This document shows, piece after piece, positions 46,916 through 54,762 of a stretch of 64,000 nt of DNA (within the stretch, counting starts at the first letter, position 1; every line of letters begins with the position of its first letter). The notes under the pieces were generated by a model. The model was not told the DNA's origin, did no database searches, and saw only the letters and a program-made list of their open reading frames with translations. The DNA is from a virus, in the IMG/VR virus record IMGVR_UViG_3300009408_000001, positions 1 to 64,000 of that record; one strand, given 5' to 3'. The position numbers were made by a program, and so were the translations under genes.

Positions 46916-48634
46916 TTAGCCTAGAACGTAAGCTGTTCCAGAGAGGTTTCCGGCTGCATCAACGCCATCTGCTCCCGCAATACCCCTAGAGCCATCCCAG
47001 TTAGAAGAGACAGAGGTACCAAGATAATCCAATGTCAGTGCAGAAGCTACCGTAACTTTGATACTTTCTGTCCATACACCAGCCACATTGCTCATAACGT
47101 AAACCGCACCTGTGTCAACCGCACTGCCGTCTACACCCATTGCGCCAATCAACAGTGTTGCACCGTCACTAGACAGGTCAACAGCGTGTCCATACAGGTC
47201 ACCGGTTGCTTTCACAGTTGAACCCAACTTAGCACTAAATGCCCACCCGGATGCAGTGAGATCGTAAACGAACACACTTCCCGCATTTGACACGATACTG
47301 TCTTCACCCTTAGCACCCACTACCACGCGTTTGCCATCACCGGACATGGTAACAGAACATCCGTAGTAATCGTAGATGCTTACATCGGTACTGGTTAACT
47401 CGACCAGTTCTGTCCATGCACCAGCGACGTTACTGAATAGGTACGCTGTTCCAGAGTAAGTCCCTCTTGTGGAATCTCCCTGTACCCCGATTACCATGGT
47501 TGACGCGGTAGAGTCAGTTGCAACGTCCCAGCCAAAAAAGGCAGACGCCGATGGGGTGACAGCGGTTATCTTAGAAGACTGTGCCCACTGTGAGAGTGAA
47601 TCACGGGTGTAGGTAAACACAGCCCCTGCGTCGGCCAAGGTACCAGAATCCTTCATAGGAGCACCTACGGTTACCGTAGAGCCATCCCCAGATACATCCA
47701 CAGAGTGACCATATCCATCATAGTTCGCATGATCCAGTGCGGTTAACTGTGTTTCCTCAGACCAACCACCACCGTTGTTAAGGAAGACATAGGCTTTCCC
47801 GGAGTTAGTTAACAGTCCGGTTGGTGCATCTCCACTTGAACCCACTACGATTACGGTACCGTTGTCACTTATGGACAGGGCATTTCCAAAAAGACCCGAA
47901 GCGACCGGAGTAGATGACACCAGTTTGGCTTCTTCAACATATACCCCGTTTGTAAGGCGATACACGTAAACCGCTCCTGCAAAGGAACCTGCGGTAGAAT
48001 CCCCAGGAGCACCTACTGCAATAACCGTACTGTCAGCAGAAATAACGCTCGCACCACCGTAACCCGCATCGGCTACTGGTGTAGATGCAGTTACTGTAGA
48101 AGAGACACCGGTGATGTTATCCGGTTCCACCGAAAAGTAACTTACTGGTCCAAATGGACTCACCACACCAGATACACCTTCATGGGCACAGCGTACGTAA
48201 TACGTAGTACTCCCCAATAAGGACACTCCGGCAGCGGCTAGGTTATATTCCGATAAGTACGTGGTGGTTCTCCCACTGGCGTGGTCGACTGTACCAAACG
48301 CTGGGTCAGTTGAAAACTCCCAATAGGCGGCAGACTGTACTTCACTTTCATATGCCTGTGTGATTCCAACGAACAAACTCGATGTAATCGTTGGGGTGGA
48401 TACAATACCCACCGCCCCGGTTACGGGGTGTGTGATTTCCGGAATGGCAATACCGGTGATGATCGTTGGTTCGATGGGTTCCCCACCGGGGGTTGTAGCA
48501 TTGTGGATACACAACTTATTCACATTTGATGTGAAGTCAACGGTCATCTCGTCCATAGCGCCCACATACGCGGCGTGGGCGGGAGATGCCCCTTGCTTCC
48601 AGCGCCAAGGCTGGGTCATTAACTTGAGTGTCAT
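46916..48634 (-). CDS. Tail fibre with FG-GAP beta-propeller head
   Basis: A 572-residue protein preceded by AGGACTAGAT. The N-terminal 50 residues (WKQGASPAHAAYVGAMDEMT ... NKLCIHNATTPGG) match the short virion-anchoring module of many fibres, where 'GE.....d..L.vhDGtTpGG' recurs. A fibronectin-like sandwich follows at about 60-172 (AAYWEFSTDPAF ... TTYYVRCAHEGVSGVVSPFG). From about 185 to the end there are seven FG-GAP blades (for example FGNALSISDNGTVIVVGSSG, YGHSVDVSGDGSTVTVGAPM, YGCSVTMSGDGKRVVVGAKG). Likely a receptor-binding fibre whose propeller forms the distal head. First of three such proteins. Confidence 0.85.
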   Translation of the reverse strand: MTLKLMTQPWRWKQGASPAHAAYVGAMDEMTVDFTSNVNKLCIHNATTPGGEPIEPTIITGIAIPEITHPVTGAVGIVSTPTITSSLFVGITQAYESEVQSAAYWEFSTDPAFGTVDHASGRTTTYLSEYNLAAAGVSLLGSTTYYVRCAHEGVSGVVSPFGPVSYFSVEPDNITGVSSTVTASTPVADAGYGGASVISADSTVIAVGAPGDSTAGSFAGAVYVYRLTNGVYVEEAKLVSSTPVASGLFGNALSISDNGTVIVVGSSGDAPTGLLTNSGKAYVFLNNGGGWSEETQLTALDHANYDGYGHSVDVSGDGSTVTVGAPMKDSGTLADAGAVFTYTRDSLSQWAQSSKITAVTPSASAFFGWDVATDSTASTMVIGVQGDSTRGTYSGTAYLFSNVAGAWTELVELTSTDVSIYDYYGCSVTMSGDGKRVVVGAKGEDSIVSNAGSVFVYDLTASGWAFSAKLGSTVKATGDLYGHAVDLSSDGATLLIGAMGVDGSAVDTGAVYVMSNVAGVWTESIKVTVASALTLDYLGTSVSSNWDGSRGIAGADGVDAAGNLSGTAYVLG

Positions 48635-48642
48635 ATCTAGTC

Positions 48643-50307
48643 CTAGATTAGAACGTAAGCTGCACCAGCCTCGTTTCCGTTTGTACCTTCCCCAAACGCA
48701 CCAACCACTCCGACAGTACCGGCGTCATTAAGTGACACAGAAATACCATAGTAGTCATATGAGGTACTGTTGGATGCAGTAATTGTAGAAGAGGTCTGTG
48801 CCCATTGGCCTGCTGCATCCACACCAAAGATGTACGCTGCACCGGCCACGGCGTTCACCGCATATGCCCCAACCAGGATGGTGGAACCGTTTCCAGAAAT
48901 ACATACAGAACGACCAAATGCATCTCCGTCGGTAGACGTACTTGCTACAATCCGTTGTCCAGCATCCCAGTTTCCGTTGGTCTCGGTAAAGACGTACGCC
49001 CCACCTGCATTCGGGGTGGTTAAGTCAGAACCGTACGAACCAACTACCGCAATTGTACCGGAAGAGTCAATGTCTACACTGTATCCGAAGTACCCGTATG
49101 CTTCTGCCACAGGCGAAACGAGTGCAGCGACTTCTGAGAAACCCCCTTTACCGTCGTGATCGAATATGTAGGCAGCACCTGCATCCACTTCACCGGATGG
49201 CACGTTGAACATCTGTGCGCCAACGATGAATCTGGAGCCGTCTCCACACATTGCGACAGAGATACCCACCTGGTCACCGTAGATGGTATTGTTGCCGATT
49301 AACTCGACAGGTTTAAGAAACCCACCGCCATCGTCCCACCATGCGTATACCGCACCAGAGGAGGTCCCATTGACATCGGCCAGATTAGCTCCAGAAATAA
49401 CCAGAGTAGCGTCATCTGAAATGGCCACGGAGATACCCACCTGGTCACCGTTGTTGCCGTTACCTACAAGAAAGTCCTGTTCCTTCCAGGGTTGGCGATC
49501 TTTGAACACATAGACACTACCATCATCCACACCGGCATCGTCCATCATGTATGCGCCGATGGCACAGAATGCCCCATCTATATTCAAGGCCACGGAGTAA
49601 CCAAATCGGTCACCGGCACCACCTGGATTTGGAATGATATCTGTCTCTACCCATGTACCACCCGACATACGAAAGATGTACACTTGTCCACCGTCTGTCC
49701 CGTTAGAATCTTGTAGGTAAGATCCCACTGCAATAGTAGAACCATCTCCAGATACACTGACAGACTGACCAAAGCGATCAGACCCCAGTGCATCCGATGC
49801 AAACAAGATCGCTTCCTCTGTAGTAACCGCAGCAGATGCAACGGTAAAGCCGACTTCCACGGCCCATGGTGATAAGGGTGCTAGACTGGATTCATGTCTG
49901 ACACGGGCGTAGTACGTTAGCCCAGAAGAAAGAACGGTGCTTGTTGCAGACAAATCCATATTCGTCAGGTTAACCGTATCTCGGCCACTGTCAAAAATGA
50001 TTGCATTGAATGCAGCATCCAAGGCAACTTGCCAGAAGGACGCAACATGTACACCGTCTCCTACCATGGCAGTCGCGGTCAGTACCGGAACAATACCGAC
50101 TCCTGTAGCACCGGAGAGTGGAGAGGTCATTGATGGGGTGGATATCAAATAGGTAACTGGGACAATGGCTGACCCTCCTAAGGTAGTACCGTCCTGGATA
50201 CGGATGTCTCCACCCCCATCACGAATGACCAGTTCCCCAATTGGACCAACATACTGGTCAACCAGGGTTGCTGATCCTTGCTTTAACTTAACTCGGATGT
50301 TAGCCAT
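48643..50307 (-). CDS. Tail fibre with FG-GAP beta-propeller head
   Basis: A 554-residue protein with the same order: anchor module (KLKQGSATLVDQYVGPIGEL ... IRIQDGTTLGG, 1-48), fibronectin-like domain (about 58-155, SFWQVALDAAFNAIIFDSG ... YYARVRHESSLAPLSPWAVE) and seven blades from about 165 (FGQSVSVSGDGSTIAVGSYL; FGYSVALNIDGAFCAIGAYM; FGYSVDIDSSGTIAVVGSYG; FGRSVCISGNGSTILVGAYA). Start behind GGGAACCTACC. The blades differ from the neighbouring fibres mainly in loop residues, as expected for receptor diversification. Confidence 0.85.
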   Translation of the reverse strand: MANIRVKLKQGSATLVDQYVGPIGELVIRDGGGDIRIQDGTTLGGSAIVPVTYLISTPSMTSPLSGATGVGIVPVLTATAMVGDGVHVASFWQVALDAAFNAIIFDSGRDTVNLTNMDLSATSTVLSSGLTYYARVRHESSLAPLSPWAVEVGFTVASAAVTTEEAILFASDALGSDRFGQSVSVSGDGSTIAVGSYLQDSNGTDGGQVYIFRMSGGTWVETDIIPNPGGAGDRFGYSVALNIDGAFCAIGAYMMDDAGVDDGSVYVFKDRQPWKEQDFLVGNGNNGDQVGISVAISDDATLVISGANLADVNGTSSGAVYAWWDDGGGFLKPVELIGNNTIYGDQVGISVAMCGDGSRFIVGAQMFNVPSGEVDAGAAYIFDHDGKGGFSEVAALVSPVAEAYGYFGYSVDIDSSGTIAVVGSYGSDLTTPNAGGAYVFTETNGNWDAGQRIVASTSTDGDAFGRSVCISGNGSTILVGAYAVNAVAGAAYIFGVDAAGQWAQTSSTITASNSTSYDYYGISVSLNDAGTVGVVGAFGEGTNGNEAGAAYVLI

Positions 50308-50318
50308 GGTAGGTTCCC

Positions 50319-51014
50319 TTAGTTAACCAGTTGGTAAAGTTGAGCACGTGGGTTGATTGTAACTAACCGGTTACGGTCACCTGCTAATAAGGCGGTGGTG
50401 ATTTCATCTTCTGCCATAGACAGCGCACTGTGACAGTTTGCATTACGCGTAACCATGGTACTGCACAGCTCTTCCATTTGTTTCAACGTGTCGATCTCAA
50501 TGTTTTTTCGAACATTGGCATTTGAAAAGTCCCCACTCAATGAAGGTGTAACCGGTACCTTTCCACGCCAGATGAGTGAACGAAGCCAACCCTTCTCCAT
50601 GAAAGACAACTGACTCATTGCGGTAGTCACTGACTCTGCATTAGCCCGGATCATTACACCCCGGAACTCGAACCGACCTTCCAGGAGTTCTTTAAAGGCA
50701 ACCTTCGCTTCCAACAGCCGTTGTTTGGCCAACTTACCGGTGTCAATACCGCGTACTTCGTAGTCCAGCACAACCACCGAACCCGTATCCCGCCGTGTCC
50801 AGTTACCGTATTCTTCACCTCGTTCTAATGGGGGTTTGTTCTCCACCACTTGGATCACTTGCAGAAAACCACCTATGTTTGCACTGGCGCGCAATACGGG
50901 TGGTACCATGTCTGGGTTAATACCACGTGCAGCACATATGTCACGTAACATGTCCTGGCTGTACAGTAGTGGACCCGCGATTAACTCATCGTTGTAGTAA
51001 ATCTCGCATTTCAT
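50319..51014 (-). CDS. DUF4376-like protein, possible fibre assembly factor
   Basis: A 231-residue protein between two propeller fibres. The central region from about residue 92 (GKLAKQRLLEAKVAFKELLE then GRFEFRGVMIRANAESVTTA) resembles the DUF4376 domain seen in phage proteins encoded beside tail fibres: helical 'a...r...e......g.f.f.g..i..d......i'. The N-terminal 90 residues are alpha/beta. It may be a chaperone or a fibre-attached component. Ribosome site TAGGAGAATAAC. Confidence 0.6.
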   Translation of the reverse strand: MKCEIYYNDELIAGPLLYSQDMLRDICAARGINPDMVPPVLRASANIGGFLQVIQVVENKPPLERGEEYGNWTRRDTGSVVVLDYEVRGIDTGKLAKQRLLEAKVAFKELLEGRFEFRGVMIRANAESVTTAMSQLSFMEKGWLRSLIWRGKVPVTPSLSGDFSNANVRKNIEIDTLKQMEELCSTMVTRNANCHSALSMAEDEITTALLAGDRNRLVTINPRAQLYQLVN

Positions 51015-51023
51015 GTTATTCTC

Positions 51024-52730
51024 CTAACTAAAGATGATAGCGGTACCACCGCCTACAAAAAGACTCTCGTTACTCGGTGCGCCAGACAACAGGACATCCG
51101 CTCGAGATGATAGTGAAACAGAACTCCCTAACGCTGCTAACGCAGTGGTGGTCGAACTTGTTACTGTTCCAGAAGGAGGCCATGTGCCGCCAGCATCCTT
51201 ATTGAACAGGTGTACTGACCCAGAGTTATTCAGGGTGGTGTCGTTTCCAGGGGCACCCACTGCAATGGTAGAGCCATCGTCACAGACACTGACTGACTTA
51301 CCGAAGGTTTCAAGTGACACGTCGTTACCCAAGAGGCGTGTAGAAAACACAAAGTCCCCTGTTGTACTGGAACGGGCGTATACGTGACATGCCCCTGCCC
51401 CTGTGAGGGTGTGTACTTCTCCTGGTGCGCCGATGGCCAGAACATCACCGGTGTCACTCAGTGACAGGCTGGAGCCGTAGATGCCGCCAGCAGCAGGGTT
51501 ATTAGACGAGATCTTCTGAATCTCTACCCACCCGGCTACTTGTAACGCGTACACATACACTGATCCAGAATCGGTACTCACAGCATCATCTAGGTGTGCG
51601 CCAACCACAATCAAAGACGCGGTTGAGTTAATAGCGACAGCCTTACCAAACGACGTAGCGCTAAAACCATCTGCACTGGTTAAGGATCCACGCAGCACCC
51701 ATACCCCACTGACATCAAGTGTAAAAACAGATACCTCACCAACAAGCGTTGGGTTGGTAGACCCGATGACCACGGTAGTTAGGTTATCTGAAATGGCGAC
51801 GGACGTACCGAAGCGACCACCTACTTTCGGAGTGGGGGGTACGAAGTTACTGATGAGTGACCACACCCCACCGGAATCCTTTCGGTACAGATAAGCACCG
51901 CCCGATTCCACAAGGCCCGTGTTTGCACCTGGTTCTCCAACGATTGCAGTAGAGCCATCTGCACTCATAGCAACACTTGTTCCAAAGTACCCGGATGTAA
52001 TTGGACTGGGTGGAGATACTTTTGTAGTTTCTACCCAGCCACTGGCTGTGTTGGAATAGAAGTAAACTGATCCGGCTAAGGCTACACCACTAGGTGCTTC
52101 ACCGGGTGTCCCTATGACACAGGTAAGGCCGTCGTCTGACATCCCTGTAGCAGATCCAAACAAGTCACCGGTTGCCAGGTCAGAGGAGGTTACGGTAGCC
52201 CGTTGTGTCGTGGGCATCGCCTGAGATACATCAAATGTAACGGTAGCTGACCACTCGCTCAATATGCCTGTATCGCCCTCATATCGGACGCGTACGTACT
52301 GTGGGCCAATCGGAAGTACAACACCCACTGCATTCAAGTCTAAGGTAGTAAGGTAATCCGTTGTCAACCCGGACAAGTACGTGGTGGAAATAAAGCCAGC
52401 ATCCGCTGATACTTCCCAGTACGAACCCATGTGGTTGTCTAGGACATTCCCCTCTCCAATCCCGTTGAACAAGGATGCAGTAACGATGGGTGACGGGAGG
52501 ACACCCGCTGTCCCTGTACGTGGGGATATAATCACTGGGGTTGCTACACCCCCAGTACCGGCTGTCCCAACGGGGACACCACCGGGTTTACCATTCGCCC
52601 CAATCCGTAGCTTTGTTACCCCACCTCTTCTATCTATGATGAGTTCTCTGTCCAATGGAGTGAATGCGAACATCGTGTCGTCAGAAAACGACTGGAGTGG
52701 TACAGGACTGGTTGGTGTTTTCGTCGCCAT
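51024..52730 (-). CDS. Tail fibre with FG-GAP beta-propeller head
   Basis: A 568-residue protein with the same build as its two neighbours: anchor module (ELIIDRRGGVTKLRIGANGK near 28-47), fibronectin-like domain (about 65-170, GSYWEVSADAGFISTTYLSG ... QYVRVRYEGDTGILSEWSAT), then about seven blades from 178 (FGSATGMSDDGLTCVIGTPG; FGTSVAMSADGSTAIVGEPG; FGTSVAISDNLTTVVIGSTN; YGSSLSLSDTGDVLAIGAPG; FGKSVSVCDDGSTIAVGAPG). A Gly/Thr/Pro-rich linker (VPVGTAGTGGVATP) joins the first two domains. Confidence 0.85.
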   Translation of the reverse strand: MATKTPTSPVPLQSFSDDTMFAFTPLDRELIIDRRGGVTKLRIGANGKPGGVPVGTAGTGGVATPVIISPRTGTAGVLPSPIVTASLFNGIGEGNVLDNHMGSYWEVSADAGFISTTYLSGLTTDYLTTLDLNAVGVVLPIGPQYVRVRYEGDTGILSEWSATVTFDVSQAMPTTQRATVTSSDLATGDLFGSATGMSDDGLTCVIGTPGEAPSGVALAGSVYFYSNTASGWVETTKVSPPSPITSGYFGTSVAMSADGSTAIVGEPGANTGLVESGGAYLYRKDSGGVWSLISNFVPPTPKVGGRFGTSVAISDNLTTVVIGSTNPTLVGEVSVFTLDVSGVWVLRGSLTSADGFSATSFGKAVAINSTASLIVVGAHLDDAVSTDSGSVYVYALQVAGWVEIQKISSNNPAAGGIYGSSLSLSDTGDVLAIGAPGEVHTLTGAGACHVYARSSTTGDFVFSTRLLGNDVSLETFGKSVSVCDDGSTIAVGAPGNDTTLNNSGSVHLFNKDAGGTWPPSGTVTSSTTTALAALGSSVSLSSRADVLLSGAPSNESLFVGGGTAIIFS

Positions 52731-52757
52731 TGTTTCGGTCCTCGTTGGTTTAACCGG

Positions 52758-52985
52758 TTATTTCAGCACATCTTCTTTAGATGTACCAATGAATGAAGAG
52801 GTCCCATTGCAGAAAGAGATTATCGCAGACAGACTACCGTATAGGGAGTCTACGCGCTTGGTTCTCTCTACTGGATCAGATGACTCTCTAATTAAGGCAT
52901 ACTGTTTGTCAAAGGACTCTCCTGCGCGCTTGAACCATGTCGCTAACCCCCTTGCGTCTTTTTCCTCACGTGACTCAACTGCCAT
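52758..52985 (-). CDS. Small helical protein in the fibre operon
   Basis: The start at 52985 follows AAAGGAGAATACCA; the frame continues eight codons upstream without a site. A 75-residue soluble helical protein, very charged (VESREEKDARGLATWFKRAG). It overlaps the gene upstream by 11 bp. Possibly a fibre chaperone or connector; family unknown. Confidence 0.6.
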   Translation of the reverse strand: MAVESREEKDARGLATWFKRAGESFDKQYALIRESSDPVERTKRVDSLYGSLSAIISFCNGTSSFIGTSKEDVLK

Positions 52986-53229
52986 TGGTATTCTCCTTTG
53001 AAAGCGCAATGGCTTCTTCTGCCACCTGGTTAGATAAGTGTAGGTAGTATCGTTTTAGAAACTCCACATGGGTTGTAAACTCTTGTCTGCTCTCTTTAGA
53101 AAGGACAAGTTCAGGTGGGTTGTTTGCAGCAGCCACCTGTAGGATAGTCAACACTCGTTTAATCTCAACGCTGGTTGCTTCCGATGTAGGTAGCTGACTT
53201 GTATCTTTATACGTAATTTCTAGTAACAT
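52975..53229 (-). CDS. Small helical protein directly after a terminator
   Basis: An 84-residue helical protein (EFTTHVEFLKRYYLHLSNQVA). Its ATG lies only three bases after the TTTTTATG tail of the upstream terminator, with no ribosome-binding sequence between. If the terminator is real, translation must start on a nearly leaderless transcript begun there or on read-through RNA. Confidence 0.55.
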   Translation of the reverse strand: MLLEITYKDTSQLPTSEATSVEIKRVLTILQVAAANNPPELVLSKESRQEFTTHVEFLKRYYLHLSNQVAEEAIALSKENTNGS

Positions 53230-53230
53230 A

Positions 53231-53263
53231 GCATAAAAAGACAGGGGCCCAAACGGGCCCCTG
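53231..53263 (-). terminator. Minus-strand intrinsic terminator with TATGC tail
   Basis: Perfect 9-bp stem CAGGGGCCC (53242-53250) / GGGCCCCTG (53255-53263), loop four. Read on the minus strand it is followed by TCTTTTTATGC. It separates the long fibre gene at 53325 from the genes downstream of it. Confidence 0.85.
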
Positions 53264-53324
53264 ACTCCCTCATAGGTTAACCAGGCCGAGGTGACCTAGC
53301 AGTTTAATGATTTGGAACTTCAGC

Positions 53325-54347
53325 TTATACCAAAGCATCCAATTGACTCACCGTCATCTTAACGCGGAATGCTTCATACAGAACCAATTTCGCAGCTTTG
53401 GTGATGGGGTCCAGCTCGATGAGAGCCTGATCGTTAACCCATTTACCGGAGAGAGCGTCGTACATTTGTACTGTGGGGACCAAGAATTCTCCAGACAGAC
53501 CATGGGTGAACTGATGCAGGGTTCCTTCAGTAACAGAATCGAAGGTTGCAACGCGAGCGTTCAACTGGCTGGTAAGTGCAGATGCACCAGCACCAGCTTC
53601 AGCTTTAACACTGTTGATCGCGTCAACCAAGCTACCAGTGGCGCTTGTGGTCAAGTTGGCCAGATTACCTTCAGCCCCTTCAGCACGGAGTACTTCAGCG
53701 GCAAGGTCACCACCGAGTCCACTTACAACAGCATCGTTAGCGGTTTTGTAGTCACTCAGATCAACACCGTTTGTGGAAGCCAGTGCAGCCACTTCATTGA
53801 TTGCAGCAACCAAGCTGGAGGTGTTGGCGGTGTTCAGGACATGGATGTCACCAAGATCACTTGTGATCGAAGCGATGGCAGCCTGAGCTTCACCAAAGGT
53901 ATCCATTGCACTATCAGCAGTACCTTGAATGGTGGAGTCCAAATTAGCGATAGACACGTTGACCAGGTTGGTCAGGGTGTTAGCGATATCGGGATCATCA
54001 TTCAGTGCAGCAGCCAGTTTTGTCAGAGTGTCGAGAGCTGCAGGAACAGCGGTACCCAACAGACCAGCAATTTGTTGTGCAACAGAACCACTAATGGTAG
54101 CATCACCAGACAGTTGATCCACAACTGCTTTGATAACCAGCATATCTTCTTCTTCAGCGAAGGTACGAACAACGATTGCACCAGCACTATCCAAAGAGGA
54201 CAAGCGCATTACTTTATCGATGTTGTTGTACCAAATACGGCCAGCCGTAAGTGGAGTAGGATCAGCATCCAAACGTTCGACATTTAAGTTGTCGATCGTA
54301 GAGGAACCTGCCATTGACATACCGTGTACGCGTCTAAAACCAGCCAT
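53325..54347 (-). CDS. Tail fibre-like protein with helical Ala/Leu/Asp-rich shaft
   Basis: A 340-residue protein. The N-terminal 65 residues (TAGRIWYNNIDKVMRLSSLD) match a short module common at the start of phage structural proteins ('pGriwyN.....lr...g'). The middle (about 70-270) is a repetitive Ala/Leu/Asn/Asp-rich region likely to form a helical or coiled-coil trimeric shaft (LDTLTKLAAALNDDPDIANT; SLVAAINEVAALAS). The C-terminus is beta-rich (QFTHGLSGEFLVPTVQMYDA). A plausible long fibre or appendage shaft. The opposite strand is also open for most of its length, a composition effect. Confidence 0.7.
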   Translation of the reverse strand: MAGFRRVHGMSMAGSSTIDNLNVERLDADPTPLTAGRIWYNNIDKVMRLSSLDSAGAIVVRTFAEEEDMLVIKAVVDQLSGDATISGSVAQQIAGLLGTAVPAALDTLTKLAAALNDDPDIANTLTNLVNVSIANLDSTIQGTADSAMDTFGEAQAAIASITSDLGDIHVLNTANTSSLVAAINEVAALASTNGVDLSDYKTANDAVVSGLGGDLAAEVLRAEGAEGNLANLTTSATGSLVDAINSVKAEAGAGASALTSQLNARVATFDSVTEGTLHQFTHGLSGEFLVPTVQMYDALSGKWVNDQALIELDPITKAAKLVLYEAFRVKMTVSQLDALV

Positions 54348-54434
54348 GATAAATTACCCTTTTGTAGGAAAAAAAGAAACACACTTATCTCGCCTCGCCG
54401 TGTTTACATATTACCCGCAACTAAAAAGGTAGGG

Positions 54435-54746
54435 TTACCGCGTGTAACTGGACATGATGCGTCTAATTGCCAGTAGGGTATCATCTACCTTTCTGGAATG
54501 TGACCCAACGTGTTCAATGCGGTAACTGTTTTCTGACCTGTACGCTACGAAGTCAAAATACTGACCGTCGTACCCCAACATTTTACTATCGGCGTCCGTG
54601 TCGATGTAAGCCACAAGATGCAATTCCTTACGCGAAATGCGCATGACGTGTTCCTGAGACTCAGTCTTTTCGGACAGGTCAGACGTTCTATCCTGGCCCA
54701 TTGTCGATTCCATAACCTGTTCCTCATCTTTCAGTACGGTCCCCAT
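54435..54746 (-). CDS. Hypothetical small protein in the fibre operon
   Basis: A 103-residue acidic protein. The first 35 residues are polar (EEQVMESTMGQDRTSDLSEK), followed by beta-rich sequence (KELHLVAYIDTDADSKMLG) and a C-terminal helix. Followed by an 87-bp gap without a gene. Family unknown. Confidence 0.55.
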   Translation of the reverse strand: MGTVLKDEEQVMESTMGQDRTSDLSEKTESQEHVMRISRKELHLVAYIDTDADSKMLGYDGQYFDFVAYRSENSYRIEHVGSHSRKVDDTLLAIRRIMSSYTR

Positions 54747-54762
54747 ACTATTCTGTAATTAT

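Noticed and set aside
53307-54287. 326-codon open frame on the plus strand
   Set aside because: It lies opposite the fibre gene at 53325-54347. Its Cys/Ser/Gln-rich product is unlike a natural protein and arises from the biased codons of the Ala/Leu/Asp-rich fibre.
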